From: Natronobacterium texcoconense
GTDB lineage: Archaea; Halobacteriota; Halobacteria; Halobacteriales; Natrialbaceae
Direction: 5' to 3'
Length of the DNA stretch: 64,000 nucleotides
Assembly (NCBI RefSeq): GCF_900104065.1
Contig: NZ_FNLC01000006.1
Coordinates: 62,001-126,000 of the forward strand
This document shows positions 1-9,057 of this stretch, in pieces. The translations under genes and the position numbers were made by a program. Below the pieces are notes generated by a model. The model searched no databases, was not told the origin of the DNA, and saw nothing but the letters and a program-made list of their open reading frames with translations. Every line of letters starts with the position of its first letter. Within the stretch, counting starts at the first letter, position 1.

Positions 1-89
1 TCGAGTTCGTAGTCCCACTCGCGATCGTGTTTGAGACGCATTCCGGTGTTCCGAAGATCCCCTTCGGTGTACTCCGACTCCTGACTCAT
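1..89 (-). CDS. N-terminus of an unidentified protein, runs off the left edge
   Basis: An open frame starts at an ATG (complement of 87-89) and reads leftward without a stop to the window edge. The visible residues begin MSQESEYTEGDLRNTGMRLK and continue HDREWDYEL, acidic and haloarchaeal in style. It is divergent from the membrane-protein gene at 201, with about 110 bp between the two starts that must hold both promoters. With only 29 residues visible I cannot assign a family; a real gene is likely because the codon usage matches the neighbours and the frame stays open to the edge. Confidence 0.55.
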   Translation of the reverse strand, partial: MSQESEYTEGDLRNTGMRLKHDREWDYEL

Positions 90-200
90 TAACCGCGGTA
101 ACGGCCACGGACGTATAACGCCGACGCTTCACGATCCTTATTTTCGATCCTGGTACTGGCGACCCAACAGTCATAGTACTGGAGTCTAAACGAGGGTGTA

Positions 201-1103
201 ATGTCAGCTGAGGAGTCCACAGACGGGTATCTCTTCGACCTCTACCGCCAATATATCGGCGAACCGGAGGATCGGACCGACGTCTACGTCGGCTTCGGAC
301 TGTTCCTGGGCGGCATCGGTCTCGCCGTCGTCGCCCTGCTGCTCTTTCTCTGGAGTACGACGCTCGAGGCTCGCTCGTCGGCGTACTTCGCGTGGGTCGA
401 ACCGGCGTACATGGTCGCGATGCTGTCGGTGCCGCTGGCGCTTCTCGGCGTCGTCGTGTTGCTTCCGTCCGAACGACGCATGCTCTATACGTCGATCGCC
501 GGCGTCGCGATTACGTTCGGTGCCGTCGTCGGCTTCTACGTGGCCTACCCCGAAGACTGGCTGTACGGCGATGACTACACCGTCGAAATCGTCGCAACGT
601 ACGCGATCGGACTCGCTGGCGTCGCCGCCTCGACCGGCGCGGCGCTGATCGCCCACTACCTGGATATGGCCCAGACCGTCGACCGCCTCGAGGAAGCGAC
701 CGAGGAGACGGAGACCGAATCCTACACCGACGAGGAGATTCAACAGGACATCGACGACGCGATGGCCGACGTCGAACTCTCCTGGGGCGGCGTCGAGAAG
801 AACGACAACACCCGTCTGAGCTTCTCGGACCACGAGTTCGACGACGTCGAAGTCGACACGAGCGCCGGGACGACGACGACGCGTTCTTCCGGGATCGACG
901 CGCAGGTCAACAGCCTCAAGGGGCTCAAAAGCGGTGAATCGAAGACGACGACCTCGAGTGCAACTGTCGACGAACAGACCGAAAAGCTGCGAGAACTCCG
1001 CGAACAGAAGCGGGCAGAGGAGGAGACAGACGACGAGGGCGACGCGAAAGCGAAACTTACCTCGATCGTCGACCGATTCCGGGCATTCGTCGGCAAGAAG
1101 TAA
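201..1103 (+). CDS. Four-helix membrane protein with acidic coiled-coil tail (DUF7139-like)
   Basis: The 300-residue protein has four hydrophobic segments at roughly residues 27-51, 62-89, 94-117 and 126-154. A long, highly charged cytoplasmic tail follows, with coiled-coil potential around 155-185 and 255-285. I believe it matches the haloarchaeal family annotated DUF7139/permease, but I infer no transport function because no transporter motif is visible. It lies 97 bp upstream of the salactin-like gene in the same direction. That gene has its own TATA box, so co-transcription is possible but not required. A membrane protein with a coiled-coil tail next to a polymerising actin could be an anchor; that is inference only. 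Confidence 0.8.
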   Translation: MSAEESTDGYLFDLYRQYIGEPEDRTDVYVGFGLFLGGIGLAVVALLLFLWSTTLEARSSAYFAWVEPAYMVAMLSVPLALLGVVVLLPSERRMLYTSIAGVAITFGAVVGFYVAYPEDWLYGDDYTVEIVATYAIGLAGVAASTGAALIAHYLDMAQTVDRLEEATEETETESYTDEEIQQDIDDAMADVELSWGGVEKNDNTRLSFSDHEFDDVEVDTSAGTTTTRSSGIDAQVNSLKGLKSGESKTTTSSATVDEQTEKLRELREQKRAEEETDDEGDAKAKLTSIVDRFRAFVGKK

Positions 1104-1170
1104 TCCTCTCTTACTTTCAGGGAGATAGTATATTTACCATTAATTCGAGATTGAAATTAATAGACATAGA

Positions 1171-1177
1171 TTTATAA
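1171..1177 (+). promoter_or_regulatory. TATA box of the salactin-like gene
   Basis: TTTATAA lies in an AT-rich stretch and its centre is about 27 bases before the ATG at 1201. That spacing predicts a transcript beginning at or next to the start codon (leaderless), the common haloarchaeal arrangement. No Shine-Dalgarno sequence is present. Confidence 0.6.
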
Positions 1178-1200
1178 TCCGTCAGCCGCCTTGCTCAACT

Positions 1201-2253
1201 ATGGCCAAAGGCCTAGACGTCGGTACGATGAACATCCTGTCTGCACAGCAGGATGGGAACGACACGGTATTCGTGCAACAGCGCAACTCCTTCGTCGAGA
1301 TCGAGTACTCGGATATGGCCGAGCAGATGCTCTCGCGGAGCGAAGTCCTCCACATTCGCAAGGACGATAAGGTCTACGTCGTCGGCGACGACGCCTTGAA
1401 CTTCGCGAACATCTTCAACAAGGAGACTCGCCGGCCGATGAAACACGGGATCCTCTCGAACGACGAGCAGAGTGCGATCCCGATGATGAAGCTCATCATC
1501 GAACAGGTCGTCGGCGAACCCGGCTATCCCGACGAGAAACTCTACTTCTCGACGCCTGCCGACCCGATCGACTCGGATCTCTCGACGCTGTACCACCAGA
1601 AGACGATCGAATCGTTCCTCAACGACATGGGCTACGACGCAGAGCCCATCAACGAGGGGATGTCCGTCATTTACAGTGAACTCGCGGACAACAACTTCAC
1701 CGGACTGGGCATCTCCTTCGGTGCCGGTATGACCAACGTCTGTCTGTCCTACTACGCCGTCCCGGTCATGAAGTTCTCCGTCGCCCGCGGTGGCGACTGG
1801 GTCGACGAACAGGCCGCTCGCGCGACTGGCACGCCCGTCGACAAGGTGACCTCGATCAAGGAAGACGACTTCGAACTCGACTTCACGACCGACGTCGGTG
1901 GCGTCGAAGGGGCGCTGTCGATCTACTACGAGAACCTGCTCGATTACGTCATCGACAACATCGTCTCGGAAGTCGACGACGAAGACGTCGAGGAAGGACT
2001 GGACGTGCCCGTCGTCGTCACCGGCGGCACCTCGAGTCCGGACGGCTTCGAGGAACTGTTCCGTGACCACCTCGAGGAGGCGAACATTCCGTTCTCGATC
2101 AGCAGCGTGAGCCACGCGGACGAACCGCTTTACAGCGTCGCACGCGGTGGTCTCGTCGCCGCCCGCTCCGACGAGGACGTCGATACGGGAGAGGCGGTCG
2201 CCGAAGACGACAACGAAGAAGAGGAAGCGGAAGCCGCAGCTGCAAACGAGTAA
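1201..2253 (+). CDS. Salactin-like archaeal actin homologue (ASKHA ATPase)
   Basis: The 350-residue protein has the actin/Hsp70/hexokinase fold signatures: a phosphate-1 loop (GLDVGTMN, residues 4-11), a phosphate-2 loop ([11 protein letters not shown], 170-180) and an adenosine motif ([13 protein letters not shown], 271-283). The N-terminal half strongly resembles what I remember of Halobacterium salactin, a dynamically unstable actin-like filament protein. The C-terminus after about residue 325 is an acidic, low-complexity tail that is probably disordered. It would act in the cytoplasm as an ATP-driven filament. The assignment to salactin rather than another MreB/ParM-like branch is from memory of the sequence; the ATPase fold itself is clear. 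Confidence 0.85.
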   Translation: MAKGLDVGTMNILSAQQDGNDTVFVQQRNSFVEIEYSDMAEQMLSRSEVLHIRKDDKVYVVGDDALNFANIFNKETRRPMKHGILSNDEQSAIPMMKLIIEQVVGEPGYPDEKLYFSTPADPIDSDLSTLYHQKTIESFLNDMGYDAEPINEGMSVIYSELADNNFTGLGISFGAGMTNVCLSYYAVPVMKFSVARGGDWVDEQAARATGTPVDKVTSIKEDDFELDFTTDVGGVEGALSIYYENLLDYVIDNIVSEVDDEDVEEGLDVPVVVTGGTSSPDGFEELFRDHLEEANIPFSISSVSHADEPLYSVARGGLVAARSDEDVDTGEAVAEDDNEEEEAEAAAANE

Positions 2254-2304
2254 CTACTCCGTTTTCCGTTCGTCACCGACGATTCGAAGGCGCCCGAACG
2301 CCGG

Positions 2305-2475
2305 TCACTCCTCGTAGAACCGATTGAAGGCGTCCCGCCAGGATTCGGCGTCTTCCTCGTCGGGTTCGTGTTCGACGGGGATGTCCGCGTACTCGCAATG
2401 TGGACAGGTAATGGTCGAGACCTCCCCGAGGGTGAGTTTCTCGAGCGAGCGCTGACATCGGGGGCACTCGTCCAT
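2305..2475 (-). CDS. Small zinc-ribbon protein, 56 residues
   Basis: Reading from the ATG at 2475, the frame encodes MDECPRCQRS... with Cys4, Cys7, Cys24 and Cys27 (CPRC and CPHC knuckles), then an acidic C-terminus ending FNRFYEE. The two CPxC pairs define a single zinc ribbon, a class of very small haloarchaeal proteins usually missed by length cut-offs. It is convergent with the salactin-like gene, with about 50 bp between stops. Function unknown; such proteins are often nucleic-acid or protein-interaction modules. Confidence 0.8.
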   Translation of the reverse strand: MDECPRCQRSLEKLTLGEVSTITCPHCEYADIPVEHEPDEEDAESWRDAFNRFYEE

Positions 2476-2633
2476 ACGTAGTCGTGCTCCGGACCGTCCT
2501 TAACTCTATATGAAATTGTTTTTTGGCTGAGTGTTTCGCTGCCGGATCCGGGTTCGAACCCGATCTGCCGGCCAGCCTATTACTACTGCGTATTCAACAA
2601 AGCTTTTGTATGCGGCCTATGTATGGGGTAGTA

Positions 2634-3035
2634 ATGAGTACCACTTCGTCCCCCGACCAGCCGTCACCGATCGAGTGTTGTGATCAGACCGACGTCACCC
2701 CCGTGAGCATCGACGCGGCCGCCCTCGAGTCGACCGCGCCTGGCTACCTCCGCGACCTCAAACGCGAACTGGCGGAAGCGAACCTCTCGCCGACCTCGCT
2801 GACCATCAACGCCTGTTTCGAGGAAGACTGCTCGCTGGCGACTCAGGAGGAAGTCGACCGCATCCGAAGTCACGTACGTGCAGGCGCGTTCCTCGGTGTC
2901 GGCTCCGTCGTCGTCTCCGTCGACGACGTCGAAAACCCCGAAAAAGTCCGTCCCGCGCTCGCGGCCTGTGCCGAACGAGCCCAGCGGGAAGGGATCGTCC
3001 TGGAACTCGAGGGGCCTATCACGCTCGAGGAGTAA
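2634..3035 (+). CDS. Conserved haloarchaeal hypothetical protein, 133 residues
   Basis: I chose the ATG at 2634 (MSTTSSPDQP...). The frame is open further upstream, but that extension crosses a palindromic intergenic stretch and does not look like protein. The protein is soluble and acidic and has a CC pair near residue 13 and C-x4-C near residue 64, possible metal or redox positions. The C-terminal half looks like an alternating alpha/beta domain (GVGSVVVSVDDVENPEKVRPALAA). It ends 10 bp before the METTL5-like methyltransferase and is probably co-transcribed with it, suggesting a role in ribosome or RNA maturation. I do not recognise a named family. Confidence 0.75.
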   Translation: MSTTSSPDQPSPIECCDQTDVTPVSIDAAALESTAPGYLRDLKRELAEANLSPTSLTINACFEEDCSLATQEEVDRIRSHVRAGAFLGVGSVVVSVDDVENPEKVRPALAACAERAQREGIVLELEGPITLEE

Positions 3036-3045
3036 CCTGGACGCG

Positions 3046-3663
3046 ATGGCACCGTCCCGGCGGACGCTCGCTCGCGAACTCGAGTCGATAGCTGACTTTT
3101 CCGATCCGTCTCCCGACCTCGAACAGTACCTCACACCGCCGGAGATCGCCGCCCACCTCTGTCACCTGGCCGGTTTGCAGGGAGACCTCGAGCGCCCCGT
3201 CGCCGACCTCGGAACGGGAACCGGAATGCTGGCAGTCGCAGCCTCGCTCGCAGGCGCACAACGGGTCGTCGGAGTCGACGTCGACCCGGACGCGCTCGCA
3301 GTCGCCCGCGACAACGCAGCCCAGGTCGGTGGCGACGTCGACTGGATCGTCGGCGACGTAACCCGACCGCCGCTGTCTCCTGACGCCGACGTAACCGTCG
3401 TCTCGAATCCCCCATTTGGCGCACAGCGCGGAAACCGACACGCCGATCGCGAGTTTCTCGAGACCGCCCGAACGATCGCCTCGGTCTCCTACACGATCCA
3501 CAACGAGGGGAGCCAGGAGTTCGTCGAATCCTACGCCGCAGACGAGGGCGGCGAGGTCACCCACGCGTTCCGGGCACCGTTCCCGATCGAACGGCGGTTC
3601 GAGTTCCACACCGAAGCACGCGAGACGCTCGAGGCGGAAGTGTTCCGGATCGAGTGGCGATAA
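3046..3663 (+). CDS. METTL5-type N6-adenine RNA methyltransferase
   Basis: This 205-residue class I SAM-dependent methyltransferase has motif I VADLGTGTG (residues 53-60), an acidic motif II (VVGVDVDP, 75-81) and motif IV NPPF (121-124), the signature of N6-adenine methyltransferases. The YLTPPEIAAHL segment near residue 28 and the overall length match the archaeal METTL5 family, whose eukaryotic member methylates an adenine in small-subunit rRNA. The likely substrate is therefore rRNA, though older annotations call it a DNA methylase. The start is the ATG at 3046, 10 bp after the preceding gene. Its stop abuts the palindromic element at 3665. Confidence 0.85.
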   Translation: MAPSRRTLARELESIADFSDPSPDLEQYLTPPEIAAHLCHLAGLQGDLERPVADLGTGTGMLAVAASLAGAQRVVGVDVDPDALAVARDNAAQVGGDVDWIVGDVTRPPLSPDADVTVVSNPPFGAQRGNRHADREFLETARTIASVSYTIHNEGSQEFVESYAADEGGEVTHAFRAPFPIERRFEFHTEARETLEAEVFRIEWR

Positions 3664-3664
3664 C

Positions 3665-3747
3665 GATACGGACTGCTGTGAGTCATCGACGGCGCAACCG
3701 CGACCCGTTTTGCGGTTGTACCGTAACTCGTTCCAGCAGACCGTTTC
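3665..3747. repeat. Palindromic intergenic element, copy 1
   Basis: This 83 bp imperfect inverted repeat fills exactly the space between two convergent genes. The left arm begins GATACGGACTGCTGT. The right arm, read on the other strand, begins GAAACGGTCTGCTG, and its preceding T makes the TGA stop of the permease gene. The centre contains a second short hairpin (CAACCGC/GCGGTTG). Copies of the same design occur at 14631, 19671, 30537, 42577 and, in weaker form, 47800. Position and symmetry fit a bidirectional terminator or a REP/MITE-like element. Confidence 0.75.
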
Positions 3748-4981
3748 ACCCCTCGAGGTGGCTGATCCGGGCATACCGGCCGGCCCGCCAGCCGGCGACG
3801 AGTGCGACGAGAGTGCCGACGACGAACGCGATGGCGAACCCGATCAGGTAGACGTCCGGCGGCGTCCGGACGAGGTCGTCGAAACTCACGACTTCGGCCC
3901 CGATCCGGTTCAGTCCGTTCGCGAGCAGTGGCGTCGCGGCGAGTCCGGCGAGACCGCCGAGGAGTCCGATCACGAGCCCCTGTGCGCCGATCGTTCCCGC
4001 GAGGAGCCACCGCGAGAGGCCGATCGCCCGGAGCGCGGCCAGTTGTTCGCGTTGCTGGGCGGCGACGAGCGCGAACAGGTTGACCGTCAGGACGACGCCG
4101 CCGACGATCGCGAGGCCGACCAGGGTCGCGCCGCTTGCGACCACGAGCGGCTGTTCGCCAATCATCGCCTCGACCTGCTCGTCGCTGGTGCGCACGTCGT
4201 ACTCCGGATACGATTCGTCCAGGTCGGCGGCGACTTCCTCCCGGTCGGCGTCGTCGGCTACGTCGGCCGTCAGGAAGGTCGCACGGTCGGTTCCGGAGGT
4301 GCCGGCGACCGCCTGCAGGTCGACGAGTGGCATCGTCACCGTCTCCGAGCCCAGATACTGCGAGTAGTAATCAGAGGTCCCGACGACGGTGAACTCGTAC
4401 TCCGGTGCCGTCTCCCGACTGGTGCCGACGTAGAGCGTGTCGCCAACCGAGACGTCGAGACTCTCCGCGACGCGGGGGTCGAGCACGATCTCGTCGGTCG
4501 CCGGTTCGTCCCGGCGGGGCTCGTCGCTCTCGTAGGCGTCGTCAGGCGTCTCGAACCCTTCTCCGTCCTGAAAGTCGAACCCCTCGTGAGTCTCCTGGAC
4601 GCCGACTGCGGGTCGTCGTTCCAGTTCGTCCGGCTCCGTCCCGACGTAGACGTCCTGAAGTGCGATCGGCGTCGCGAAGGTGACGTCGTCGCGGTCCGTC
4701 AGTTCCGCAGCAGTGCCGTGAGCGCCGACGATCGGATTCTCGGTCCCGCTGGCGGCTGGATCGACGGGCTCGCTCGAGATCCAGATGTCCTGATCGGCGT
4801 TCTCGAGTCCGTCCTCGCCAGTCTCGACGACGCCGATTCCGAGTCCGGCAAGCAGCGTCACCGAGAGTACCGCGAGTGCGACCGCGAACACGGCAAGGGC
4901 AGTCCGTCCGGGCGACCGGCGGAGCTGGGCGGCAGCGATACCGACGATCGCCCGCGCTCGAACGAGGCTGGTGGCGATCAT
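3746..4981 (-). CDS. ABC transporter permease, MacB/FtsX type (second permease)
   Basis: The 411-residue protein has an N-terminal transmembrane helix (about residues 27-49), a large extracytoplasmic domain, and three C-terminal helices including the conserved FtsX core (QQREQLAALRAIGLSRW, then a long hydrophobic run). This is the MacB/LolE layout. It starts with ATG at 4981 and overlaps the preceding permease by an ATGA, so translation is probably coupled. With the ATPase at 6224 it forms a two-permease, one-ATPase exporter or lipoprotein-handling transporter. Its stop codon lies within the palindromic element. Substrate unknown. Confidence 0.88.
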   Translation of the reverse strand: MIATSLVRARAIVGIAAAQLRRSPGRTALAVFAVALAVLSVTLLAGLGIGVVETGEDGLENADQDIWISSEPVDPAASGTENPIVGAHGTAAELTDRDDVTFATPIALQDVYVGTEPDELERRPAVGVQETHEGFDFQDGEGFETPDDAYESDEPRRDEPATDEIVLDPRVAESLDVSVGDTLYVGTSRETAPEYEFTVVGTSDYYSQYLGSETVTMPLVDLQAVAGTSGTDRATFLTADVADDADREEVAADLDESYPEYDVRTSDEQVEAMIGEQPLVVASGATLVGLAIVGGVVLTVNLFALVAAQQREQLAALRAIGLSRWLLAGTIGAQGLVIGLLGGLAGLAATPLLANGLNRIGAEVVSFDDLVRTPPDVYLIGFAIAFVVGTLVALVAGWRAGRYARISHLEG

Positions 4982-6234
4982 CGGCCCACCTCCTCGAGAA
5001 CGGACGTTCGCGCCGCGATCGCCATCGGATAGGGAACCGCGACGGCCCCAGACACGAGTCCGACGGCGACGGCGTAGGGGACGAAAAGCGGGTGTGCCTG
5101 GGCGATCGTGTCCGACGTAACGACGGCGTCGAGGAGTTCGATCCCGGCGATCCCCAGCGCAGCGCCCAGGAGTGCGCCACAGACGGTCGTCACGATCGTC
5201 GACAGCCCCACGACTGCGAGTCGGCTCGAGGTCGGAAAGCCGATCGACTCGAGGACCGCCAGCGTTCGCCGGTCCTCGTCGACGGTCATTCCCGCGGTCG
5301 TCGCGACGAACGACGTACAGATCGTCAGCCCGACGATCAGCGCGAGGAGGCTGGTCGCGAACGCGAGGCCGTCGTCGAACAGCGCCGAGGGGTCGGTGGC
5401 GTCGTCCGTCTCGATCGCAGCGTCGGGGTACTCCTCGCTCGCGGCGGCGGTCGCGGCCTCTTCGTCGCCCCACACCAGTACGTGATCGGCGAGTTCGCCG
5501 TCGGCCGCACCGGAGACGTCCTGGAGTTCGCTCAGGTGGACGAGCGCGACGGGGGCCTCGCTCTCCTCCGGCCCGTCCTCGACGGCAGTAACCTGTACCG
5601 TCGGCGTCGGCACTTCGTCGCCACCGGCACTCTCGAGTCCCGAGACGGCGAGATCGTCGCCGCTCGTGGCCTCGAGTCGCTCCGCCGCGGACGAGGAGAG
5701 GACGATCTCTCGCTCCCGCGGTCCGTCGTAGGCACCGTCGGCGTAGTGTGGATCGCCGGGCTCGAGCCCCCCGGTCGACAGACCGGCGACGGTTCTGTTC
5801 TCGTCGTCCGGAACGACGCCGACGACGAGAATCGTCCGTGGCTCGCCGTCGTCGCCAGCCGACTCGAGTCGAACCCTCTCGACAAGTACCGGCGACGCGT
5901 GGTCGACACCGTCGTCTTCGCGGATCGTCTCCGTGCGCTCGTTCGTCTCGCCGAGTCGCGGCCCTTCGACGCCGTCGACCGTCGAGATCGTTCCGGACCC
6001 TTCCGGGGCGACGGTGACGTCGGCGTCGTCTTCGTTCGTGACGCCGCCGTCGGCGAGCGCCAGCGCCATCCCCGTCACGATCAGCAAAAGCGCGATCGTC
6101 AGCGCGACGGCGGCCGTCATCGCCGCGATCCTGCCCGATCTGGTCCGTGTCGCGCGTTTCCACAGCCGACCTACCGAGAGCGAGACGACGCCAGCCCAGC
6201 GCGATCGGCGGCTCCCGTCGCCGTCAGTTCCCAT
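4978..6234 (-). CDS. ABC transporter permease, MacB/FtsX type (first permease)
   Basis: The 418-residue protein has a cytoplasmic N-terminus, one helix near residues 38-62 (AAMTAAVALTIALLLIVTG), a large external domain, and three C-terminal helices with the FtsX-type segment TLAVLESIGFPTSSRLAVVG. It is homologous in layout to the next permease, giving a heterodimeric MacB-like pair. It overlaps the ATPase gene upstream by 11 bp and the second permease downstream by 4 bp, so the three genes form one operon transcribed leftward. Confidence 0.87.
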   Translation of the reverse strand: MGTDGDGSRRSRWAGVVSLSVGRLWKRATRTRSGRIAAMTAAVALTIALLLIVTGMALALADGGVTNEDDADVTVAPEGSGTISTVDGVEGPRLGETNERTETIREDDGVDHASPVLVERVRLESAGDDGEPRTILVVGVVPDDENRTVAGLSTGGLEPGDPHYADGAYDGPREREIVLSSSAAERLEATSGDDLAVSGLESAGGDEVPTPTVQVTAVEDGPEESEAPVALVHLSELQDVSGAADGELADHVLVWGDEEAATAAASEEYPDAAIETDDATDPSALFDDGLAFATSLLALIVGLTICTSFVATTAGMTVDEDRRTLAVLESIGFPTSSRLAVVGLSTIVTTVCGALLGAALGIAGIELLDAVVTSDTIAQAHPLFVPYAVAVGLVSGAVAVPYPMAIAARTSVLEEVGR

Positions 6235-6973
6235 CCATCACCACCCGGCCGTCACGGAGCGAGATCACCCGATCGGCGACCGACAGCGTGGCCTCGTCGT
6301 GGGAGGCGACGAGCACAGCCCGGTCGCCGTCGCGACCGACGTCGGTCAACAGTTCGAGGACGTCTTCGCCTGTCGCGGTGTCGAGTTCGCCGGTCGGCTC
6401 GTCGGCGACGATGACGTCCGGGTCCGTTGCGAGCGCCCGTGCGAGAGCCACACGCTGACGCTCGCCGCCGCTCAACTCGCCGGGGAGGTGTGTGGTTCTG
6501 TCGCCGAGTCCGACCTCCTCGAGCAGCCGTTCGGCTCGCTCCCGGCGACTCGAGCGGCCGACGCCGGCCTGAACGAGCGGCAGGGCGACGTTTGCCCGCG
6601 CCGACAGCGACGGGAGCAGGTGAAACCGCTGGAAGACGATGCCGACGTGACGCCGGCGCAGTCGCGTTCGCTTCCGATCGGAGAGTTCGGTGACGTCGGT
6701 TCCCAGCAGTGAGACCGCCCCCTCGGACGGAACCAGCAGTCCCGCAACGGCGTGGAGAACCGTCGACTTGCCGCTCCCGCTTGGCCCTTTCAGGCCGACT
6801 ACTTCGCCGGTCTCGACCCTGAGTGAGACGTTTCTGAGCGCGGTGACCGACCGCTCGGCTCCCGCCCCGTACTCGTGGCTCACGCCCTCGAGACGGACGG
6901 CCGTCGTCCGTTCAGTACGGTCGCGTGTGCGAGACCCCGCTGTGGCCGTCTGCCGTCGTGATCGTTCGAACAT
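6224..6973 (-). CDS. ABC transporter ATP-binding protein, LolD/MacB type
   Basis: The ATPase has Walker A GPSGSGKS, a Q-loop (VGIVFQRFHLLPSLSARANV), the ABC signature LSGGERQRVALARAL, Walker B VIVADEPTGELD and the switch His (VASHDEATL). All catalytic motifs are intact. The FQ...LLPxLxxxxN and PTGxLD forms are typical of the LolD/MacB family, matching the two FtsX-like permeases downstream. I prefer the ATG at 6973 (249 residues) to a GTG at 7006 because the added 11 residues are not conserved-looking. It is the promoter-proximal gene of the operon. Confidence 0.88.
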   Translation of the reverse strand: MFERSRRQTATAGSRTRDRTERTTAVRLEGVSHEYGAGAERSVTALRNVSLRVETGEVVGLKGPSGSGKSTVLHAVAGLLVPSEGAVSLLGTDVTELSDRKRTRLRRRHVGIVFQRFHLLPSLSARANVALPLVQAGVGRSSRRERAERLLEEVGLGDRTTHLPGELSGGERQRVALARALATDPDVIVADEPTGELDTATGEDVLELLTDVGRDGDRAVLVASHDEATLSVADRVISLRDGRVVMDGN

Positions 6974-7127
6974 CGGTTCGGTCAGTTGCACGAGGAGACG
7001 GCCCACCGGGGCATTGTTTCACACTCGCTTCTCCCGGTTGGGTTCGGTTACAGCGCGTCGCAGGGCGACGCCGTCCGTCGAAACGTCCACGTACAGCCGA
7101 CTGTCCGGTGCAGTAACGAGACCGAAC

Positions 7128-8927
7128 TCAGCCGTCGTAGGTTTCTTCGCTCGCGACGGCGACGACCGTTTCGTCCGTCATCGCGTAGATCGTTCCGTCC
7201 TCGTGTTCGAACTGCACACCGGCGGCGGACGTCGACTCGTCGGTCTCAGGGATAGCCGCAGTCTCGGCGATGCCGGTCTCGGCCGAAGCGACCTCGAGAC
7301 GGAACTCGCCGTCCTCGGAGAGTACCGTGATCGTCCTGTTTTCGACCAGGACGTCGGCCTGCACCTCGCTGGACTCGTATACGACCTGCTGGTCTTCGCC
7401 GCGTTCGGCCATCCGAATCTGGTAGACGGGTTCGTTGCCGACCGGTTCCCAGCCCGCGCGTTCGACGACGACGCTCGAGCGCCAGCCCGGACCGCCGACC
7501 GTGACGGTTTCGTTACCCGTGTACGCGAGGTGCTGTTCGGTGACTGCCTCGATCCAGAGGTTCCGTTGCTCGCTCGCGACGATGACGCCGCTTGCCTCGA
7601 GTCCCTCGCCTAGCTGGTCGATACCGAAGTCGGAAACGAGTTCGTTCTCGACGTCCTCGGCGTACTCGATCGTGTAGTCCTCGATTTCGATCGCCGACTC
7701 GGGCGATTGTGGACTCGCGTCGACCGCGACGACGTTGACGGGGATAGCCATCCCGACGAGAGCGGCGAGAACCAGCAACACGACGAGCAACGCCCCGCCG
7801 CGGCGACTGTAGCTCGACAGATTCGTCGTCCGTTCGGTCCGGTAGCCGCCGGCTATCTCGTGGATTCGACCGAAGTCGGGACTGCTCGAGCGTGCAAGTT
7901 CGAGGGGGCGATCGACTGCCCACTCCGAGCCTCGCAGACGAACGAGGAAGCGTTCGACTCGCTTCGGGAAGAGAGAGCGTTCGGATGCGTAGAGCGCAAG
8001 CGTGATCACGAGCGCGAGCGCGACGACGAGTGCGACGCCGGGGCCCTGGAACAGGTAGAAGGAGTTGCCCTCTCCGAACCAGTAAATCTGCCAGAGGCCA
8101 CTCGAGATCGCATAGAGGACGAGCGCGAGCCAGAGGTGGAACGGATCGGGCCGGTTGTTCCGCCACTCGATGAGGGCAATTCCAAGCACGAGACCGATGA
8201 AGAAGCCGAGTGCGTGGCCCTGGATGGCGATACCGGCCCACGACGGCGGCGTCGGTGGAGCGGGTTCGGCGACGTAAACGTGGATCGGATTCTGTAACGC
8301 GCTGTAGACGGTATACAGCGCGCTCTGGACGCCAAGCGTTGCGATCAACGTCACGATCGGGTAGTGAACGAGCGCGAAGGCGGCGAACGCGAAGACCACG
8401 CCCGAGAAACCGATCACGGGACCGAGTGCGAAGAGACTGGTGAGCAGTCCGACGCCGATCACGACCAGTGGGAATACGACCAGCGCGCGAATCCAGGGTC
8501 GTCGCCACGGTGGGTCGGCTGTGTCGTCGGCGTCTCGTCCCTGTGGATAGTGTCCCCAGGCGAACTCGGCGATCGGTGCGGCGACGAGCGTCCCGACGAG
8601 ATTACTGATGAGATGGCCGGGACCGGCGTGGGAGAACGACGCCGTCGCGATCCCGAGCGGATAGAAGTACGACCAGGAGCGGTAGGGAAGCGTGACGGGA
8701 TCGGAGAAGTCCGAGATACCGTCCTGGACGAACAGGTAGACGGCGAGTACGAACGCGATCACGACGAGGGTTCCCCACGGGATGCCGAGGACGAACCGCG
8801 ACCGCGCCAGTTCCTGCCAGCGTCCCCCGTGTCCGTATTCTCTCTCCTGGAGTCGCTTGACGATCGCGACGGAGACGAGAAGCGTACCGAGGACGACAGC
8901 CGAAAGCAGTGTCGCGATCGAGAGCAT
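7128..8927 (-). CDS. Rhomboid-family intramembrane protease with large C-terminal external domain
   Basis: The 599-residue protein starts at ATG 8927 ([11 protein letters not shown]...). It has rhomboid motifs: H105xxxN109 (GHLISNLVG), the catalytic GFSG with Ser175, and His238 in GHALGFFIG, giving the Ser-His dyad. Eight or more helices precede residue 380. A further helix at about 395-420 is followed by about 180 residues of hydrophilic beta-rich sequence, predicted to be outside the cell. Most rhomboids lack such a domain, although an added exodomain is known in haloarchaeal homologues. It is divergent from rpoL. Substrates unknown; the tail might recognise or regulate substrate. Confidence 0.85.
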   Translation of the reverse strand: MLSIATLLSAVVLGTLLVSVAIVKRLQEREYGHGGRWQELARSRFVLGIPWGTLVVIAFVLAVYLFVQDGISDFSDPVTLPYRSWSYFYPLGIATASFSHAGPGHLISNLVGTLVAAPIAEFAWGHYPQGRDADDTADPPWRRPWIRALVVFPLVVIGVGLLTSLFALGPVIGFSGVVFAFAAFALVHYPIVTLIATLGVQSALYTVYSALQNPIHVYVAEPAPPTPPSWAGIAIQGHALGFFIGLVLGIALIEWRNNRPDPFHLWLALVLYAISSGLWQIYWFGEGNSFYLFQGPGVALVVALALVITLALYASERSLFPKRVERFLVRLRGSEWAVDRPLELARSSSPDFGRIHEIAGGYRTERTTNLSSYSRRGGALLVVLLVLAALVGMAIPVNVVAVDASPQSPESAIEIEDYTIEYAEDVENELVSDFGIDQLGEGLEASGVIVASEQRNLWIEAVTEQHLAYTGNETVTVGGPGWRSSVVVERAGWEPVGNEPVYQIRMAERGEDQQVVYESSEVQADVLVENRTITVLSEDGEFRLEVASAETGIAETAAIPETDESTSAAGVQFEHEDGTIYAMTDETVVAVASEETYDG

Positions 8928-9057
8928 GTGGCTGTGGTTAGACCGGAGCCGTATAGGAATTACCCTCTCGGCACTCGAGTGCGAGGTCGACGATCGTACG
9001 GGAGTCCGTGGAACCGCCTTCGAAAGGTACAAGCGGCTGACGGCCGGATTCGGTGAC

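Noticed and set aside
2540-2575. tRNA gene
   Set aside because: Only a TTCGAA-containing palindrome is present; the T-stem does not pair and no anticodon or acceptor 5' half is found.
2523-2633. N-terminal extension of the 133-residue hypothetical protein
   Set aside because: It would translate the palindromic intergenic stretch; the ATG at 2634 gives a normal protein.
3416-5032. Long plus-strand frame opposite the permeases
   Set aside because: It mirrors the real minus-strand genes, has antisense amino-acid composition and no motif; typical of high-GC genomes.
3746-6163. An 805-codon minus-strand frame spanning both permease genes
   Set aside because: Its first 390 or so codons are Arg-rich shadow of the other permease gene in a different frame; only the part from ATG 4981 is protein-like.
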